A DNA stretch of 64,000 nt from Tomocerus qinae (lineage: Eukaryota > Arthropoda > Collembola > Entomobryomorpha > Tomoceridae), in NCBI GenBank assembly GCA_020055645.1, contig CM034548.1, positions 9,982,001-10,046,000 of the forward strand, in the 5' to 3' direction. How positions within the stretch are numbered: the stretch's first letter is position 1; each line of letters begins with the position of its first letter. Both the position numbers and the translations under genes were made by a program. A model generated the notes under the pieces. The model worked only from the letters and a program-made list of their open reading frames with translations. It was not told where the DNA came from and made no database searches. Positions 22,901 to 36,345 of this stretch are shown one piece after another.

Positions 22901-25900
22901 GAATCTTTGCTCTAAGATGTCGAAAAACGACAGTATTTACAGAAATGGGAGACTCCATAAATCTAATTCCGCCGACTGCAGATAACAGTAGACACGGTGT
23001 GTGTCTACAGATACTTTGCAGGCCGAAAGGAGGACTTTCATCGCAGATCCTATGTCATGGACATATAATTTATATGGGGAATACGTAAAATCATGCTGAG
23101 ATTGCAGATGTAATGTTTGTACAAACTATCTCACTAATAAGTCGGCCGCCTTCTACTTAAATTTTCAATTCCACCGTAAACTTTTTATTAAGCACCCTGT
23201 TTGGATAATGGCAATCACTGAAAAACGCTGAAAATGAAAACTTAGATCAATAGATATATCGGCAAACAGATATTTATCTATTTTTTGATAATTAGTATTC
23301 AATTTTTCAGACTTCTCACGATTTTAAAATACCTGGTTGTAATATTACCTCGAGCAGGGTCTGTTGATGGCTTTCATAACTATATTCTAGAAATGTTTGA
23401 ATCTTTTTTGATCATTTGTTCTGGATTTAGGTATTAGTATGTCACAGCAGTTCTGACTACATATTGAATAGAGTTTGTATGTGATAAAGTTGCATTCAGT
23501 TCCGCTTAACTTAATTATTGGAAAAGATGGACAGGTTCTATGGAATTGCGACTGGACCAAGGATGATTTAGATACATTTATCTTCAGATTTGCTTGGGAT
23601 TCATAAGATGATGGTTGACGATGTATACAGAATTTCAATTCAGAGAGAGGAAGACTAGAATATTGAATTTGGTGACTGATAAGAAGTTAAGAACTTTAAC
23701 TTGGACAAGCAGAAGTTGATGCATGTAACCAACTAAATAGGCTGACATATTTCCGATGAAAAATAAATCAACCGAGGAAATTGAGTTGTACTGAAACGGA
23801 AAAGAGAACTGCAATTGTCATATTCGAAATGATCAGGATTCTTAAATACTTCCTAGTTTATTTGCATTCCCTTGGTCCCAGACAGATTACAACATCTGTT
23901 AAACTACTTAATAGTTGAAGGTCAATCCATGTATCGAATAAAACGGAATTCTACAGAACCCATCAGACCATTACCTTACAGAAGGACAGATTCATTAGTC
24001 CAACTAGCAGAAGAGCAGTACCCAAATTAGTACTAGTTATTTTTGTAGTGGAATCTCTTCTAGTGTTGCCTCTACATTTGTAGGCATTCATATCGACAAC
24101 AGACAGCAAAAGTCTCCATACTTAAGTGCCTATCCAAATTTTAAGAAATGAGGCAAAATTACGCTTCTTTATAAATGATTGCAATATGATTATGTACTTC
24201 TTAAATTATTAACTATACTAATAGCATGAACCTTTGTCTTATTATTTAACTTCAGGTAAGAAATTGACATTATAACAGCTAAATTAATGTCAAAAATTCT
24301 TCTCTGACAGTTCTGTCGCGTAATTGAATCGATATAGCAAATAGCAATAAACTCATAACATTTGGTATCAAATACAATTAGGTACGCTATATATGTAGGT
24401 AAATGGGGCTATACAATAAAATTAGACGCGCCTGTGTTCCATGCTACACAGTATCAAACGATTTACGTGACGGCAAATGTTAAATTCAACATTATACAAC
24501 TGAATAAATTTTCAATCGGGTTTATGGTCATAACGAAATAAATTGCATAGAAATTTTCATTAAAATGTCAATTTAGCACAAAAGAATTGAAAATTGTATG
24601 CACCGTACTGGAAATCTCGTCGAGTGAAGTTTGGTTATCACGTATTATTATGATTTGCTGAAGATTTATGGAGACAGTAAGGGTATTCAGAAGAATGTAA
24701 GCAAGAGGTATAAGGGACTATAAGGAAGAAAGATTTGGAACTGCGTTGAAAAGTATCGAACGGTTTTGTAATTTAGTATTTAATAGTTGTATGCATGTAA
24801 GCGTCTGAATTCATTCCCTGCTACCTACCTACTAATAGCATAGCCTGATAAGGAAAGTACTGTGGAAGTGTTGTCTCTGTCTGCCAAATTGAGTTGAAGC
24901 CGAGATTCTGCAGTTCTTCCGCTCACAGCAATTGGAGATTTATTGGAGAAGTGGGAAATGTAACTCATTCGCCCGGAACAAGATTTCTAAGTAAAACCTA
25001 CTGACACAATGGGCCATTCCCCATCTTTACCTTACCAATTATCACCCGTTTCCCGCACCCGCTTTACTTTTTCTACCAAACTTGTTCTCAAACATTGACA
25101 GAAGCACTAAGACTTTCCACCAAGTTTTTTTAACTTTTCTTCCGTTCTGCATTTCTCACAGTTCTTTTGTGGCAAATTGTAGAATGTTTTGTTAAGAATC
25201 TTTTCTAGGCAAGATTAAGATACGCAAAAGTAGTTCCCCGTAGAAAAACAGATCTTATAGAAACCGAAAAAGTCCATGCGTCTTCAGCGCTTCGTTAAGC
25301 ATAGGTATAGAAAGTTTTCTATAGGTCTCTTTTTATCTGCGTCTTATTCTTTATCTCATCTCTGATTGCCTTCTGGCTAAATGTTATTAGGAACACTTCA
25401 TTTAATCCAGATGAAAGAAGGCAGACAATCAGAGCGGAATACAAACATGAATAAATATTAATATAGCCTGTTTGACAGTCTATATACAAAAGAGCACTTT
25501 GAATGAGAACTTGCAGCTACCCTGTCATTACTCATGTAAAATAATACTCTTTTCACTACGAGACATAAAAAACCTTAATATTTATTTGTCTGATTCTTTG
25601 AACAAATTATACTGAAGACACATTAATGAACTATTTAAGTAAAAAATTACTGTTTCGCATTCCATTTCTCGGTTTAAACATAATAGTACATACAATCAGG
25701 CGGGGAAAATTAGGTATATTGAAGATTAATGTGTAGGCAGAACCATAGTCAAATAACAAACCATTCTATAGTCCCATTTTCTAGGCCTTACCAACATTAC
25801 ATCATCAACTCTCATTCAGATATAATTTAGAATAGGTACTTAATACTGAAGTAGATTCTTTCCTGGAAACGGTACACTGCTTTATGTACCTATCTAAGAG

Positions 25901-27627
25901 TGTGTAAAGAAGGATAAGCAAGCATGTATGTACTTAACTCTTTTGAGGTATACATTTATGTTATGTTGTCTACATATTAGTACATACTATTAAAGGTAAG
26001 TTATTTCTCTAGAGCCTATAGTGTGTGTGGGTGTTTTAAATTCATTTGCTCCATAATAAAAAATGTATTTAATGGAATGGATACTCATTATGTGCACTCG
26101 TTTAATGTAGATTATAATTATCATCCATTTGAGAATAAATGAGAATAAACCTGCATAATGCATTAATTGCATTAATTGACACAGAAAAGGATAAGTTATT
26201 TTTACTACAGCACAGTTTTCTTCAAAGAGAAAGGCCAATGTAAATGTATCAAGTTGAAGGAGAGCAAAGGGAAGAAAATCCTTTCTCAGCACCACCCAGA
26301 GGATTGTTATGTAACTGTATCAGAATGGATTTTCGTTGAGTTTCTTTCAGCCCGAGAGAGAATTCACTCTCAACTAACATAAGACTTATGGAATGAATCG
26401 GGGAAAGTTGCTTTCTTATTTCATACATCCCAATTTCATGCCATAAACATTTTTTCGAAAATTTAAGTTTTACTATTTCCCCTTATACTATTGGGACTTT
26501 GAGTTTGAATACCAATGTGTGACTCGATGACCCATTGTATTACTTTTGCCTTTCCTTCCACTCCGCTCGCTTCATATTCAGTCGAGCCACACTCAGTGGC
26601 AGCACTAGATTTCATGAAGCCCTAGGAGAAATTAATGGTCACCGAAACCCTACACTGATATACCTTCTATCAAAAAACTAAAAACTATGCTATATTTTGT
26701 AGTTTTCTTTTTCAAGTCATTGTCATGGCGCAAAACTTGTTTCAACGTTCGATATTATTTTTGTATTCGGGGAAGATTCACTCCCATAACATAAATAGTC
26801 GTGATAAGTTTATGTGTGAAATTTGATATTTAAGCTACATTACTGTGGATATATTGTTATTACATACGCAATGACGAAATATTTCATACAATTTTCTGAA
26901 TTGTGACTGTGACGCGTTCTGTGCCCAATTTTAAAGATAAATGAAGTTTGAAAATGATAGAGATTAGATAAGAAAGTAGAGACTGAGAAAGTAGAGAAAG
27001 TACGTTCGTCAATTTTAACCCAGTAGTACTTCGTGCAACTAGATTCAAAAACATTTGAGTAGAGTCCAAGAGAGAGCACTGCTATTTGTGTTTGCAACCA
27101 AACAATTACGAGTTTGTGTGAATGCAGAGACTTTTCTGCAAAGAATCTTTTATCTGGTCACTACTCTATTACATTGATGGTTGGCATGGTTGGTAGCTAT
27201 ATTCTCAATCCTGCTGACATTAAAAAATTAAAATTAAATAGTAACAGTTGAAGTGTTTATGTGTAACTTTACAAAATGAAAAAATTATTTTTGTACACAA
27301 AATATATCACCGCGTTTTCAATCTCCACGGGAAGAATGTCAACGAAGGATTTTGTTTACTTACTAATGCAAATACACTCTAATTATGAGTTAGGTAAGGC
27401 TTATACAGGTAGTTAGTTAGGTAACAAGCAATAGGCATTTATATGCCTATTACTTGTTGGAACACAAATTCCACTTCAGAAGATGAAGTCCTTTCGCTCA
27501 TCACCTCCCTAATACAGATAGTATGCCAAATGCTGATGCTGATGGAATGGGTAGTAGATGCTACTCCTCGCCATAAGGATTATTATGTCCTTTGTACTAT
27601 TGTACTAGCATTTGTACGGGATGGTGG
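19972..27627. other. No gene recognised; one weak three-exon reading at 20.8-21.2 kb
   Basis: AT-rich. A possible small spliced gene (20,824-21,199) is described among the findings. A 23-bp imperfect direct repeat lies at 22,117 and 22,234. No RNA genes or long repeats were seen. Confidence 0.5.
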
Positions 27628-27843
27628 TTATTGACCCACTCCAGACGTCTCAATTGGGTAGTAATGCTTTACGGATGTATTTATTTCTAGTGTTTTTTGG
27701 TACAATAGTGCCCTATACACATTCACTAGGATGTTGACCGAAATCACTCTTCTTTTTCTGTCTGTTATATCTAACGTGAGACAATCAGACAGAGTTTTAG
27801 GTTCTAATATTGATAATGCTTGTGCTAAAGAATCTTCATTCAT
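27628..27843 (-). CDS. Unrecognised small open frame, 71 codons
   Basis: It starts at an ATG (27,841-27,843) two codons after an in-frame stop and ends at a TAA. The product begins MNEDSLAQALSILEPKTLS and contains DRKRRVISVNILVNVYRALL. It has a helix-friendly composition and no hydrophobic leader. First codon positions are purine-rich, as in real genes. A second small frame diverges from it 65 bp away on the plus strand. No homology is recognised, and chance remains likely. Confidence 0.15.
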   Translation of the reverse strand: MNEDSLAQALSILEPKTLSDCLTLDITDRKRRVISVNILVNVYRALLYQKTLEINTSVKHYYPIETSGVGQ

Positions 27844-27908
27844 ATTTTACTGATCAACTAGTGTCATTTTCATCGGTTATTTTGTCGAGTCAAACGTGAA
27901 ACAAGTCT

Positions 27909-28028
27909 ATGGCTTTAAACCAATACATAAAATCTGCAAATATGGGTGTTTCTGAACGAGCATTTAAAGAATTAAAAAAATCTCTGGCTTTTCCCCAAGA
28001 GAAATTTACTTTCAAAACTATAAAATAA
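27909..28028 (+). CDS. Unrecognised micro-ORF, 39 residues
   Basis: An ATG at 27,909 opens a frame to TAA at 28,026-28,028. The product is Lys-rich and includes MALNQYIKSANMGVSERAF and KELKKSLAFPQEKF. An in-frame TGA lies four codons upstream of the ATG, so the frame is self-contained. It is divergent from the 27,628-27,843 frame. It is short enough to be chance. Confidence 0.12.
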   Translation: MALNQYIKSANMGVSERAFKELKKSLAFPQEKFTFKTIK

Positions 28029-30196
28029 GCCTTTTCAATTTTCAAAAACATAAGACAGTCTTTCTCTTTAAGAATTTAGTGTATCTTTGAGACGCTTGCT
28101 TTTATTTTGACGTGCTTAGAAAAAACAGCCGATATTTCCTTGAATTGATATTTAACGCTTACATGAACTATGAACCTTTGAAAAACGTTTCCAAGTTTCA
28201 TATCATGATTTTAAGAAATGTAAATGTAAACATAGATTAAAATATATTACAGTTGCCTATACCGATGTGAAAACCTTACAACGCAAATATGCAAATGAGC
28301 AGTGTCGGGTGTTTAAAGATGCTTGTAAAATTTGAATAGTAAGTTTCATATTAGAGTGCGAAAGGGTACATTTTAATAACACTAACTATACTAAGAACAA
28401 TGCCTAATTTTTTTCATATTGCAAGCACATTTACAACTAATATTAATAATAGGCCTATGAATTTGTAACTTGTTTCATCTTCTCTGAAGTGATGTCGGTT
28501 AATCTCATATCTGGTAACACACGTCGTGCATTTCCATTAAAACCCGCCTATTGGAGTTTTGAGTACGAAAGAATTTGGGGAATGACAGAAGCCTACTTTG
28601 CTGTACTCTTTGGTTCACACATTTAGGTACAATATAGCCCCACACCCAAGTATACTTTATATTATAGTACATCATATTATTGGCGAGCGAGGGAACCGAG
28701 GGAAAGGATGTTGAAATATTATACTAAGAAAATTGGAATAACGGAGAAGTTACGAGGACATCAGTGATCATGATAGTAATGGCAATGATTATGAAGGACA
28801 AGAGAATAGAAAGTGATGACGACGGTGTAAATGGGAGAAGAATGAAGGTTGGGCATGATCAATAGTGGAATAGGCTTTCTTATATTAGTCGAAGACTATA
28901 GGTACTTAGAAATTTTGAATTCCCAAGCGGGGAATGGATAGTGAAAACGAGGAAATCTAATTAAGTGGAAAGGCTCAGTCAGTGTTGCGTGACTATTTTT
29001 TGAGGAGAATGAAGATGAGGTGGTTGGCTTCCTCACTTTTATCAGGAACTTTTCTGATGTTTACTCGACCACGTTCTTAATATCCACATTGCGACACATA
29101 TTAGTTACCCGCCCCGTAGAACGATCTAAGACTAAGGTGAAGAAACAGAAATCTCTTGTTTCGATAGTCTTATTATACGGGGACTATTAGGATCGGGAAT
29201 TACTTTTGTTAAGTTGGGCAGAAAGATAGATGATATTATTATTTGTGTATGGGAATTGTAGTGGAAGGAGGTGGATGATGTGATCTTCTCCAAGCAATCC
29301 TTGCTAATAGGAAGTTTGTGTTTGAGCTGGGTGATTTAGTAGTAAGTAGGAGGATATTGTGGATTGATTCTCCTCGAAGGAACTGCGGCGGTGGATTTGT
29401 CAAATTGTCGACACAATTGTGAATGGAACAGGTCGGAGTGTACAAATGAACGAGGCAGGATATCTATCTGTATCTTCTTCCTGCTAAGAGGGATTGCATA
29501 ACCCTATATAAGTGCACAAGACGACACTCAGCCTTCCTTCATACTTAGTTACTCGCACAAATCATTTTCGCTCGGTTCGTTCCACCTAAACTTTGTCACC
29601 TCTTCTGGAATCCTTGCAGAGAATATAGGAAAGGGGAGGGAGAACCGATGATGTTGAGATATAGCACAATTCGCTTAAAAAATCTTTAGATTTTAGACTA
29701 CCAAAACCCTATTATATCATCTATACTCCCCAACTCACAAGTTATAGACCCTATCATGGCACCTGCAACCCTGAGCTTATATGGAATACTGAACACAATA
29801 CAATGAAAAAAGCTGTCTACCATTTTATTTCATTACACGTTCTGACATCAGGCAGCAGAGAGTAAAAAGCAAAATCATTTCATGTAGTTGACTTCAATGC
29901 ATGTTTTCTAGTACTCAGATAAATAATTTCACTCAAAAGAAGAACACTTCCAATGACTTCCCTAGAAAGGGCTTTTCATTTCTACGAAATTCATTCCACT
30001 CAAACTTCACTTTGTGTCTCTCACCCAACTATGATATTTATTGCCAAATTATTAGGTCTATATCTACACATACATGTATCAGATAAAATTGATTCAAAGA
30101 GCAGGTGACAATTTTAAATCTTTTTTGTGGTGTGTTCTGCCAGAGCGAGACTAATTTTGCATGCAATGGATACGCTGCCAAAATATCAAGGGTTGA
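28029..30196. other. No gene recognised; purine-rich stretch
   Basis: From about 28,690 to 28,960 the plus strand is strongly purine-rich. A CTATATAAG box at 29,502 lies 25-30 bp upstream of ACACTCAG and could be a promoter, but no gene follows. Confidence 0.5.
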
Positions 30197-30223
30197 TTTA
30201 GACGAAAGACATTTTCGTCTAAA
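30197..30223. repeat. 11-bp perfect inverted repeat at the left edge of the decamer array
   Basis: TTTAGACGAAA (30,197-30,207) and TTTCGTCTAAA (30,213-30,223) are exact reverse complements separated by GACAT. The right arm is the start of the array, so the left arm is a single inverted copy of the array unit. Confidence 0.9.
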
Positions 30224-30499
30224 TTGGTCTAGGTTAGTCTAAATTTGTTTAAGTTGGTCTAAATTGGTCTAAGTTTGTCTAAATTGGTCTAAATTTGTCT
30301 AAATTGGTCGAAGTTCGTCTAAATTGAATTGGTAGAAGTTCGTCTAAATTTGTCGAAGTTCGTCTAAATTGGTCGAAGTTCGTCTAAATTGGTCGAAATC
30401 CGTCTAAATTGGTCTAAGTTGGTCTAAATTTTTCTAAGTTAGTCTAAATTTGTTTAAGTTCGTCAAATTGGTCGAAGTTTGTCTAAATTGGTTTTAGTA
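30216..30499 (+). repeat. Decamer tandem array (NGTCTAAATT / NGTCGAAGTT)
   Basis: About 28 consecutive 10-bp units fill this stretch. Two unit types mostly alternate, NGTCTAAATT and NGTC(T/G)AAGTT, so the effective higher-order unit is 20 bp. The register is broken only by an extra GAATT at 30,326-30,330 and one 9-bp unit at 30,461-30,469. The last unit, ending in TTTTAGTA, is degenerate. Ten is not a multiple of three, and the unit contains TAA on one strand and TAG on the other, so no frame stays open. This is non-coding satellite-like DNA. The AAATT blocks recur every 10 bp, close to one helical turn, which is the arrangement that favours intrinsic curvature. Confidence 0.95.
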
Positions 30500-33400
30500 G
30501 GGCTACATTATGCTAAGTATGAAACTACACCACGTGCTAGGATATATGAATAGCTATATCAGATGGAGACAAATCATATATAACATAAGTATTATAGTAC
30601 TGACTGATGAAACCGATTCACTGATTGATACACTACGGTTGAGACTAGAGATTCATCATCCACAGGGTGGCTTATTAAGTGTGTAAAGAAAAAGGAGACG
30701 CAACTTTTTGCCGGCCGCTGTGAGTAAGACTCCACCCTCCGCAGCGGCCTTCATTAATAGTCTTGCAGGTTGGTTGGTATCAATTCTCATGATATGAATG
30801 TGACCCTTGCAAACCGGAAAACGAAGGTTATTTAAAATTTCAATTTGTGGCAGTCGGTAGTAAATCAGGCAGGATTGGGTGAATGAAAATTTTACTCACA
30901 AAGTTATTCAAAAGATACCTTTTCAAAAAAAGTTATTGCCAAGTTGATCAAAAGAGTCAAACTTGGTAGCGTATTCCATTGTATTTCTTTCTGTGTACAC
31001 CAACTTTACTAATGTAAACAACTGACAAAGACAATGCGTCGTTCCGCGTTAGAATATCTTAATGCTATGCATATCCCATGATATACTCACAACTCACAAG
31101 AAAATGCTTCATGCTATGTCCCTTTCAGAAGATACAGAATAACTTTGCTGATTATGAGTAAGTGATCTATGAAACCGTAAAACAAAAAAGATTATTTTGT
31201 GTATTATTGTACCTACTACAACACTAAAACCTGTTATATCATTAGGGATATGAATCAATTATTGTCAGTATAATATAATGTAGCCTGCTACATATATTGT
31301 GATATGATTAATGGATAACCAAAATCTATAATATTTTTCTAGTACAAATGGAAAGTAGTATGGTAGTATGAATATGAATGAAAATTTTACTGCATAGTTG
31401 AGTCAGAAGAAGAATGTCATTTTATATGTACATTCTGGTGCGTTAGGTAGGTATTTTTGCACTCACTTATTCGCTTTGATACAAATAATACCCTACATGT
31501 AGCCATGTCATGAAAGCGCAAATAGAAAAGAACAAAAATGCCAAAAAACTATCAGGGAAATTTTTGCGGTGCTGTAGCTGTGTATGGTGTTTACTTTCGG
31601 TATAACTTGAGTGAAGCGAAGTATAAGAAGATATGCACCAGAAAGCAGACACAATGCAGGGGAGCTTATGGTACACAATAAGACGAGAGTGTATTTATAT
31701 GAGATGTTGTGTAGCAATTTCATTGCCTGATCTCTCTTCTGTCCAATAACACTGCTCTGCCATGGCCTGTGATATCAAAATAGAGTTCACTGATTTGAGG
31801 ACTACATTTCCATATACTACAAGTAATATATATTCAATGTGTAGCAAAATAGACGCATTCTCATCCGTCCTTAGATCTCCACATCAGTGAGTTGAGTAAC
31901 GTACCTACATGTTATTTTGTACACACAGCCCAGAATAATAATAAGTACATGGTACAATGCAACCTACAGATCTACTTTCATCCTTGACTACAATAGTGTC
32001 ACTCAGGATCAAAAATGTGTATCGCTTTACGGTTTCTGCAGTCCTTGTGTATACATGTACAAAGAATTCCACTATATGCTGTCAGTTAAGTTGCAAGTTA
32101 GCATAAGACGGCTGCATAGTGCAAGCATCTCTATTTATCCACAACTTATCGGATTTTTTCATCCGTTCTGTGCTGACCTCCCATTTCTTATCTTGTCTTT
32201 TTTTGTCGTTAATCAAAAAATATTTCATTACGAGACAATTCACTCCAATCTGCCAAAAATATATGGTGCTCTAGTGGTTTGGTTGGCCTTAGACTTCCTT
32301 CCCACTGACTACTGACACCCCGTTTCGCATTTAACTCGAGTGAAATATTTCAACTCATTTTTTTCTGTCAGATATTCCCCGCTTTGCATATATATCTTAG
32401 TAGATAGGTAGATAAAGGTTCATGTCTATTTGTAAGCTTATTCTTATAAATTGTATAAATTTCATCTGGACATAATATGCAAAGAAGTATTCACAAGTAT
32501 GTAATTTGTGTTTTGCATGTGTAATCGTTTGCAAAGTATACGTCATGATAGACTAATGTGCATAAATAACCAGGCACTTCATTTTTAAAATTTCAATCAT
32601 CTCTATCCTCTGCCCATGAATTCCCTCTGAGGTCAATAGGCGAAAACGGAAATTATTCATGTTTCCACAGCTTACACCAAGTTATCCTCTAAATATCTGT
32701 TGAATTGTAATATTTACATTGTTGTGGCATTGAAAGGAAGGGGTACTAGAGCTTTTAGGAATATTGCAAAAAGAGTGCATTTGTAGAGAAAAATATCATG
32801 GATTAAAAATTCCAGAATCTATGTACACGAAACGTTTATGGTGGGTGAGCAGATGTAGATAAATGGAGTAAGTTGGAAAGTGGTAGTAGATTTTTCATCT
32901 TTGAGCAGAGATGTATTCTCTAAGGCTGATAATTCTGATTCTTTGAGTGGTGCATGTGAATGTACACTGTAGGGATTGTTATAAATGTAGTGAATTCTAA
33001 TGAGCCTTTTCCTTCTACTTTTACTGCCTGGCTACCTCATCTGAAAGTAGAGTCTCCTTCACTGCCACTCAAAAACTTCCGCTACGTTTAAGCAATGTAA
33101 GTGAAAGTAAGTGAAAACCACTCTTTCATCCTCTCCGAAAACACCTTCACAACTTCCTTTCATTTCCTGAGAATAAAAAATCTCTGACTTGTCTTGGCAT
33201 GACTGTTTTCCGTCGTCATTTTTCAAGCAAACCTTTCTCTCCTAATAGGTGTAATATAACTTTTGACAAAGCTTTTTTGCTCTCCCGACTTTCTCGGATA
33301 CGTCTCTTTCCTTCCCACTAATGAAAACATGAAAATAGCGGGTAGGACAATAGCTCCATGGCACAACGTTCCTTTTCCTTGACTCAGCACTTGTCGTCCG

Positions 33401-36274
33401 CAGCTAGAGATATATTTACTGGTTTCACCACTTTAAATACTTCTCTGTATCTGATTCGGCTGCCTGTCCTTCTAGTTTCCTGGCACAAGCAAACGAGCAC
33501 GTGGTTAACTATACTCCAACTAAATATTCGCTAGTGTACTCTGCAAAAACATACCAACACACACATTCGAGAAAAATAGTGAGACGGACGTAGTCGTAGA
33601 TTTCTGATACAGTCAGCTCAGCCCGTCCATAGGAGTTAGATTAAGGTATTGAAAAGAAAATGCAGGCAGAGGACAGACTGAAAATCTGAAATGAGGGAGA
33701 CACAATGTGGTTGGCTGTAATAGTAAACCTCGGACGAAGAACTCATCAATCTGCTTACTTTTTCCGGAGCGTATTTTATGGAGCAGAAATGATACAATGC
33801 TCCGGTTTCCCTCCAATTCTCTACCGTAGATTCGAATAACTGAAGAGTGCATAACGATTCCCTACCAAATTTGGCAATCATTCTACCCACTCTGCATGCA
33901 TGCTTACTACAGACTCAAAGGTGGACTCAGTCCCCCAATAACTAAAGCAGTCTAAACCACAGTCTCAATTTTAGAGATCCTTCTAATCTAAAATTGACTT
34001 TTCTCTAATCTTAGCTAATCGGGGCCTAATAGCGTTGCATCATTGTGCTATTTGCAACTCCATCGTCACACATAGCATTTCTGTTTATATTTAATTAAAA
34101 GTTTATCCGCCTTGTGGTAATTACGCTTTGGAAGAAGTACAACAATGGAATTTATAGAAGACAGACTGATGTGAGTTATCGGAGTCTGGAGTATAAGTAG
34201 ATATTTAAGAAGAAGAAATGGTCATAGTAATACGGTTTTCATTTACATTCCAAAGTTTCGGCCCCAATAAAACCTCCGCAATAAAATATGAACATCATGC
34301 AGTTTTTGCTCAATTGGCATTTCAAGTAAATTGGAATTTGAACGTTATGAAGGTAATAGTTTTGGAAATTGCACTTAAATCTCCCATACGTTTCTTTGAT
34401 ATTCCGTTTGGTCAAAACTAGTTCGGAGGTCAATGACTGAGACATTCCGCTTAATAATATCCCACAGTTGACTACACGAACAACGTTCTGAATAGTAGAT
34501 CAGGAGAAGTTGAAAGATTTCGAAGAAAGCTCAAGATTTAACCATCTCAAGCTACAATGGGCCGTGCAGTGCACTGATATTAAGACCCGCTCTGCCTTAA
34601 CTTATGTACAATACAAAAGAGAAGAGAAATTGATTTGGCGGTGGGGTGGGAGCCAAATCCAAAGTTCTTTTACACTCTAACTGCAGCTCCCATCACACAG
34701 ACTGTTTTGTGACTCTAATGTACATAACCACACACGCACATCACTCACTACTCCATGATATCAACGCCACAATAAATTCTGGCCACTTTGCTCTTCCAAG
34801 ACACTAACAGTATGTTATATCCGCAGATAGATTTTATAGGCCTACTCTCAAATACCAAGCCTATAATAATAGATACTTTACCAGACAAACTGCATGCCAT
34901 CGTTAGTTCAGCCTAAAGCCTAACCGATTGAGGATCTTCTCAATATTGCCATCTCTACTTATGGCAGTGGTCTCAAACTCTCAAATATATTGTAGACCTG
35001 TACAAATTGAATAACGCCATATCCGGACTCATTCAAAAATTGCATATCAAATTATTGTATAGCATAACGAGTATGCATTTATTTTATAGGTCAGGCGCCA
35101 GATGCTTTTTGCACTTTGTTGAAGCAGTAGAATAATATTATGCAATCAAATGCGAAAAACGATCCATTTGTCTTGACTCGGGCTTTATTTTATGAATACC
35201 ACTTGCAAGTGCAAGTTGGAAAAGTATTTTGAGAAAGAAAAAAATTCTTCTCCTCGCCAAACTGTTAACGAACTTATCTCGCTAAGTAAAGATGTCATAA
35301 TGGCACCATAAATATTAAGGAATTCGTTTCCATTATGAATTTTGTCATTAGTACAATACCATGATTAAAAAACTTAAAGAAACTATAGGATAGAAGTCTA
35401 CCAGCATAAAATAAGCACAAGACATAATTTTACGTAAAAATAGCACACTTAATAAATTCAAGTCATTTTTTGGATTGGGGGAGTTTATTATGACCTTAAT
35501 TTCTAAAAGTGATCAGTATTAATGGAATATTTTGAACGGTCGAATTACAATAATAAATAAATAGAAATGTAAGTATGCACAATAGAAAGTCAATGGTCTT
35601 TATGATTTATCCTTTTAATTCGATTTATCATTCGGTGGAAGCAATTTCGACGATAGAGTAGTTTGATAAAGAAGGGCTGATGTAGATAGAATGCCTGACA
35701 TATTGAATTAAATCACTAAGAATGGTGTTTTTCTTATCGAGAGCCAAGCTGATTGAGTTGGGTGGCTTATCCTCTGAAGTATGAAATAGAGATTTTTTGC
35801 CAGAACAGCATCATTCGAGATTGAATCAATTGCCAGAAAATCCAACAATAAAAACATTGGTTATCAGAGCTGAGGTTTATATCCTTCCATGCCGATAGAA
35901 AAGTCAAGTTGAGTCAATTTCTTTGGATATCATTTACGCAGAAATGTGTAGTCATTTTATCTGACAATAAAAATCCTTTGTAGTTATTTCCAGCGGCTAC
36001 TTATACTTTAAATAACTTCTTTCGGAAAAAGTAGTAGTAAAAGGCAAACATTTTTCTCACGTTACAGAGTACTTATTATATTATGTGGCTGAGTGATTAA
36101 TGTCTCCATTATTACATGAGTGAAACATTAAATCACAAAGAAGCACTCAAGATATGTATAAAATAAAACATTATCTGCTTTTCTTAGTGGCAACATTACA
36201 GGGAATAAGATTCTACTTTATATTACTTTTATGGTGGAACCCATAAAAATTAAAACTACATTGAGCTCTAAATA
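30500..36274. other. No gene recognised
   Basis: Holds the longest open frame in the window (31,917-32,315 +, 132 codons), which has no recognisable motif and ordinary composition. A small GC-rich stem (GGCCGCTG/CAGCGGCC at 30,713 and 30,742) stands out from the AT background. Confidence 0.55.
33965..33997. repeat. 11-bp perfect inverted repeat
   Basis: TCAATTTTAGA (33,965-33,975) is the exact reverse complement of TCTAAAATTGA (33,987-33,997), with an 11-base spacer. Confidence 0.9.
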
Positions 36275-36345
36275 GAGGGGGCTTTTACCCCAGAAAATGG
36301 AGACTACTTTCTCAAAATACTAAAAGATTGATTTTAGGGCATTTT
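36275..36345 (+). repeat. Possible dispersed repeat copy 3
   Basis: GAGGGGGCTTTTACCCCAG is followed by CTTTCTCAAAATACTAAAAG. This matches the 11.4-kb fragment at the G-run/C-run pair and at TTTCTCAGAATACCAAAAC. The length of the match is short. Confidence 0.3.

Noticed and set aside
26592..26650. CAGTGGCAGCACTAG resembles the terminus of some DNA transposons (CAGTGGCG...)
   Set aside because: No inverted partner was found downstream or upstream, and no target duplication is visible.
30216..30499. CRISPR-like regular repeat
   Set aside because: Units are 10 bp and contiguous, with no unique spacers; this is a simple tandem satellite in a eukaryotic sequence.
31917..32315. Longest open frame in the window (132 codons, +)
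   Set aside because: No domain, no splice context, unremarkable codon use. A frame of this length is expected about once by chance.
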